Source: an uncultured Gammaproteobacteria bacterium
GTDB lineage: Bacteria; Pseudomonadota; Gammaproteobacteria; Pseudomonadales; DT-91
Direction of reading: 5' to 3'
DNA length: 6,277 nucleotides
NCBI GenBank assembly: GCA_929200485.1
Contig: CAKMZU010000113.1
Location: 3,688 to 9,964 of the forward strand
Shown: positions 5,085 to 6,277 of the stretch, in pieces
How the letters are laid out: each line of letters starts with the position of its first letter
Numbering within the stretch: position 1 is the stretch's first letter
The notes under the pieces: model-generated
What the model saw: the letters and a program-made list of their open reading frames with translations, nothing else
Databases searched by the model: none
Told to the model about the DNA's origin: nothing
Program-made: the position numbers and the translations under genes

Positions 5085-6152
5085 ATGAAGTATCTTGCGT
5101 TATTGCTGTCTATTTCAGCAACTGTATCTCAAGCAGCAACCGTTGTTCACGCAACCTTTTTTGACGATTATTTGCAAGACGATCAAGGCTTAACAGGTTG
5201 GTATATCTATGATGATCATACGGGAAGTAAAGGTAATCCGTTAGTTCATTCGCCAACAACCGGTAAAACTTATCATGGGCCAACTAGACGGGATGTAAAC
5301 CAAGGATATTACCAGCGTAAATTCATGTGTGCAGAAAAGTCCAAGGTGACCTGGTCTGCTGATTTGTTTTACTGCTCTCCGAGTTCCTCAACGAGCAACA
5401 CCGTCCATACTTACTTCAATAGTCAGGACTTTGGTGCAGAATTCGGCTGGGTTTTAATGGGTACAGGTACGCCTTATGTTGATGAAACCTTAGTGACAGC
5501 AGGACCTAATACTTGTAACAACTGGGAATTCAAAAAGATCATGGAGCCCGATGGCAATGTTGATGATGGGGAAGCACCTATTGTCGAAGCGAAAGAAGTC
5601 TTTGATCTTAAATTCAAATTTAGATTAATTGGCGGTAACGATTATGCAGCCATCTCAAATTTTAAATTAAATTGTACCGCTATTGATGCCGGTGATGAAT
5701 CTGATTTAAGCGATTTGGAAGAAAGAGTCACAGATCTCGAAGTGGCTGTGAGCGCGCTTGAAACCAAAGCTTCAAATACGGACGCAAACTTGGCAACCGT
5801 TGAAAGTAAGCAAGCAGCATTATCAGCTCAAATTGCACAGGTTGAGTCAACGGCAACAGACGCAACTAATCGAGTGACCGATACCGAATTAGATGTTGCT
5901 GATCTAACAGATGAGTTAACGGCGTTGAGCACTAAGGTTGATAGCATTGATACCTCAAATCAAGGCGGCGAGTTATCCTGTAATACCTATTCACGTGGTT
6001 TCTCATTCTCTCGTTCAGGTTTGTACTGCGCTGATTCATCTGAAACCATGGTTAGCTGCAATACGTTAAGAGGTGTACAAACCGATAGTGATGGTAAAAA
6101 CTACTGTTCGGGTGCTTGGCGTTTACAAGCCGTTTGCTGTTCTGCTCAGTAA
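5085..6152 (+). CDS. Exported coiled-coil stalk protein with a six-cysteine C-terminal head, 355 aa
   Basis: Role unknown; the architecture suggests a secreted or surface adhesin-like trimer. Residues 1-17 are a signal peptide (cleavage near SQA/AT). An N-terminal domain at about 18-200 has four cysteines (82, 97, 144, 197), looks beta-rich, and ends in AAISNFKLNC, like the last strand of extracellular jelly-roll modules (tentative). An unbroken coiled coil runs from 208 to 288 with Leu, Val, Ile, Ala, Thr or Gln at every a/d position. A short linker leads to a C-terminal domain with cysteines at 299, 315, 325, 341, 351 and 352, including a final CC pair. That order and spacing resemble the modules of the PCSK9 C-terminal domain and, more loosely, resistin, which also carries its head on a coiled coil. 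AGGA at 5071-5074 is 10 nt before the ATG. No transmembrane anchor, sorting signal or beta-barrel domain is present. A terminator follows at 6167. Confidence 0.85.
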   Translation: MKYLALLLSISATVSQAATVVHATFFDDYLQDDQGLTGWYIYDDHTGSKGNPLVHSPTTGKTYHGPTRRDVNQGYYQRKFMCAEKSKVTWSADLFYCSPSSSTSNTVHTYFNSQDFGAEFGWVLMGTGTPYVDETLVTAGPNTCNNWEFKKIMEPDGNVDDGEAPIVEAKEVFDLKFKFRLIGGNDYAAISNFKLNCTAIDAGDESDLSDLEERVTDLEVAVSALETKASNTDANLATVESKQAALSAQIAQVESTATDATNRVTDTELDVADLTDELTALSTKVDSIDTSNQGGELSCNTYSRGFSFSRSGLYCADSSETMVSCNTLRGVQTDSDGKNYCSGAWRLQAVCCSAQ

Positions 6153-6166
6153 ACCTGTTCTTCTTC

Positions 6167-6197
6167 TGGCGTGAATTCTCACGCCACTTATATTTCT
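6167..6197 (+). terminator. Intrinsic terminator of the stalk protein gene
   Basis: TGGCGTGA (6167-6174) pairs perfectly with TCACGCCA (6179-6186) around ATTC, giving an 8-bp stem only 14 bp after the stop codon. The tail, CTTATATTTCT, is T-rich but interrupted, so termination may be less than complete. Confidence 0.72.
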
Positions 6198-6215
6198 ACT
6201 AATCGAATATCTTAT

Positions 6216-6276
6216 TAAGGGAATCTCTAATAATTGATTTTGAGATTCTGCGCTGAATTTCAAGGTTTTCAGTAAG
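6216..6276 (+). repeat. Right arm of the 61-bp inverted repeat, probable IS terminus
   Basis: The inverted partner of 26-86, identical at 57 of 61 positions. It starts TAAGGG and reads rightwards to the end of the window, so the body of the element would lie to the right. It also contains an internal 7-bp inverted repeat (GAATCTC at 6221-6227, GAGATTC at 6242-6248). In the left arm the first half of this is changed by two substitutions, so the internal pairing is not conserved. The transposase, if any, is outside the window. Confidence 0.8.
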
Positions 6277-6277
6277 G

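Overview
The window looks like a piece of a moderately AT-rich gammaproteobacterial chromosome, probably from a marine or other environmental species. The clues are Shine-Dalgarno-led genes with AT-rich spacers, a CysL/YeiE-class LysR regulator overlapping a small K+ channel gene, and a soluble bacterial P450. I cannot place it to genus.

Layout, left to right. (1) Positions 26-86 hold one arm of a 61-bp inverted repeat whose partner is at 6216-6276, the far end of the window. The arms match at 57 of 61 positions and look like the ends of two copies of one insertion sequence, lying mostly outside the window on each side. (2) 383-829, plus strand: a small orphan exported protein. (3) 1025-2395, minus strand: a complete cytochrome P450 with its own intrinsic terminator. 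(4) 2746-3210 and 3207-4076, plus strand: a three-helix K+ channel and a LysR-type regulator sharing ATGA, clearly one transcription unit. (5) 4073-4096: a third, diverged copy of the same repeat terminus, fused to the stop codon of the LysR gene. (6) 4262-4771: a second small orphan exported protein with four cysteines. (7) 4772-5084: a spacer without a convincing gene. (8) 5085-6152: an exported 355-residue protein with a four-cysteine N-terminal domain, an unbroken 81-residue coiled coil and a six-cysteine C-terminal head, followed by a terminator.

The middle (P450, channel, regulator) looks like ordinary chromosomal metabolism and regulation. The two sides carry orphan exported proteins next to IS-like termini and look accessory. 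No redox partner for the P450 and no sulfur-metabolism target of the regulator is in view. The most notable items are the inverted repeats bracketing the window, the third terminus that appears to supply the LysR stop codon, and the stalk-and-head protein, whose cysteine pattern recalls the cysteine-rich modules of animal PCSK9 and resistin. That resemblance is a hypothesis from cysteine spacing, not a demonstrated homology.
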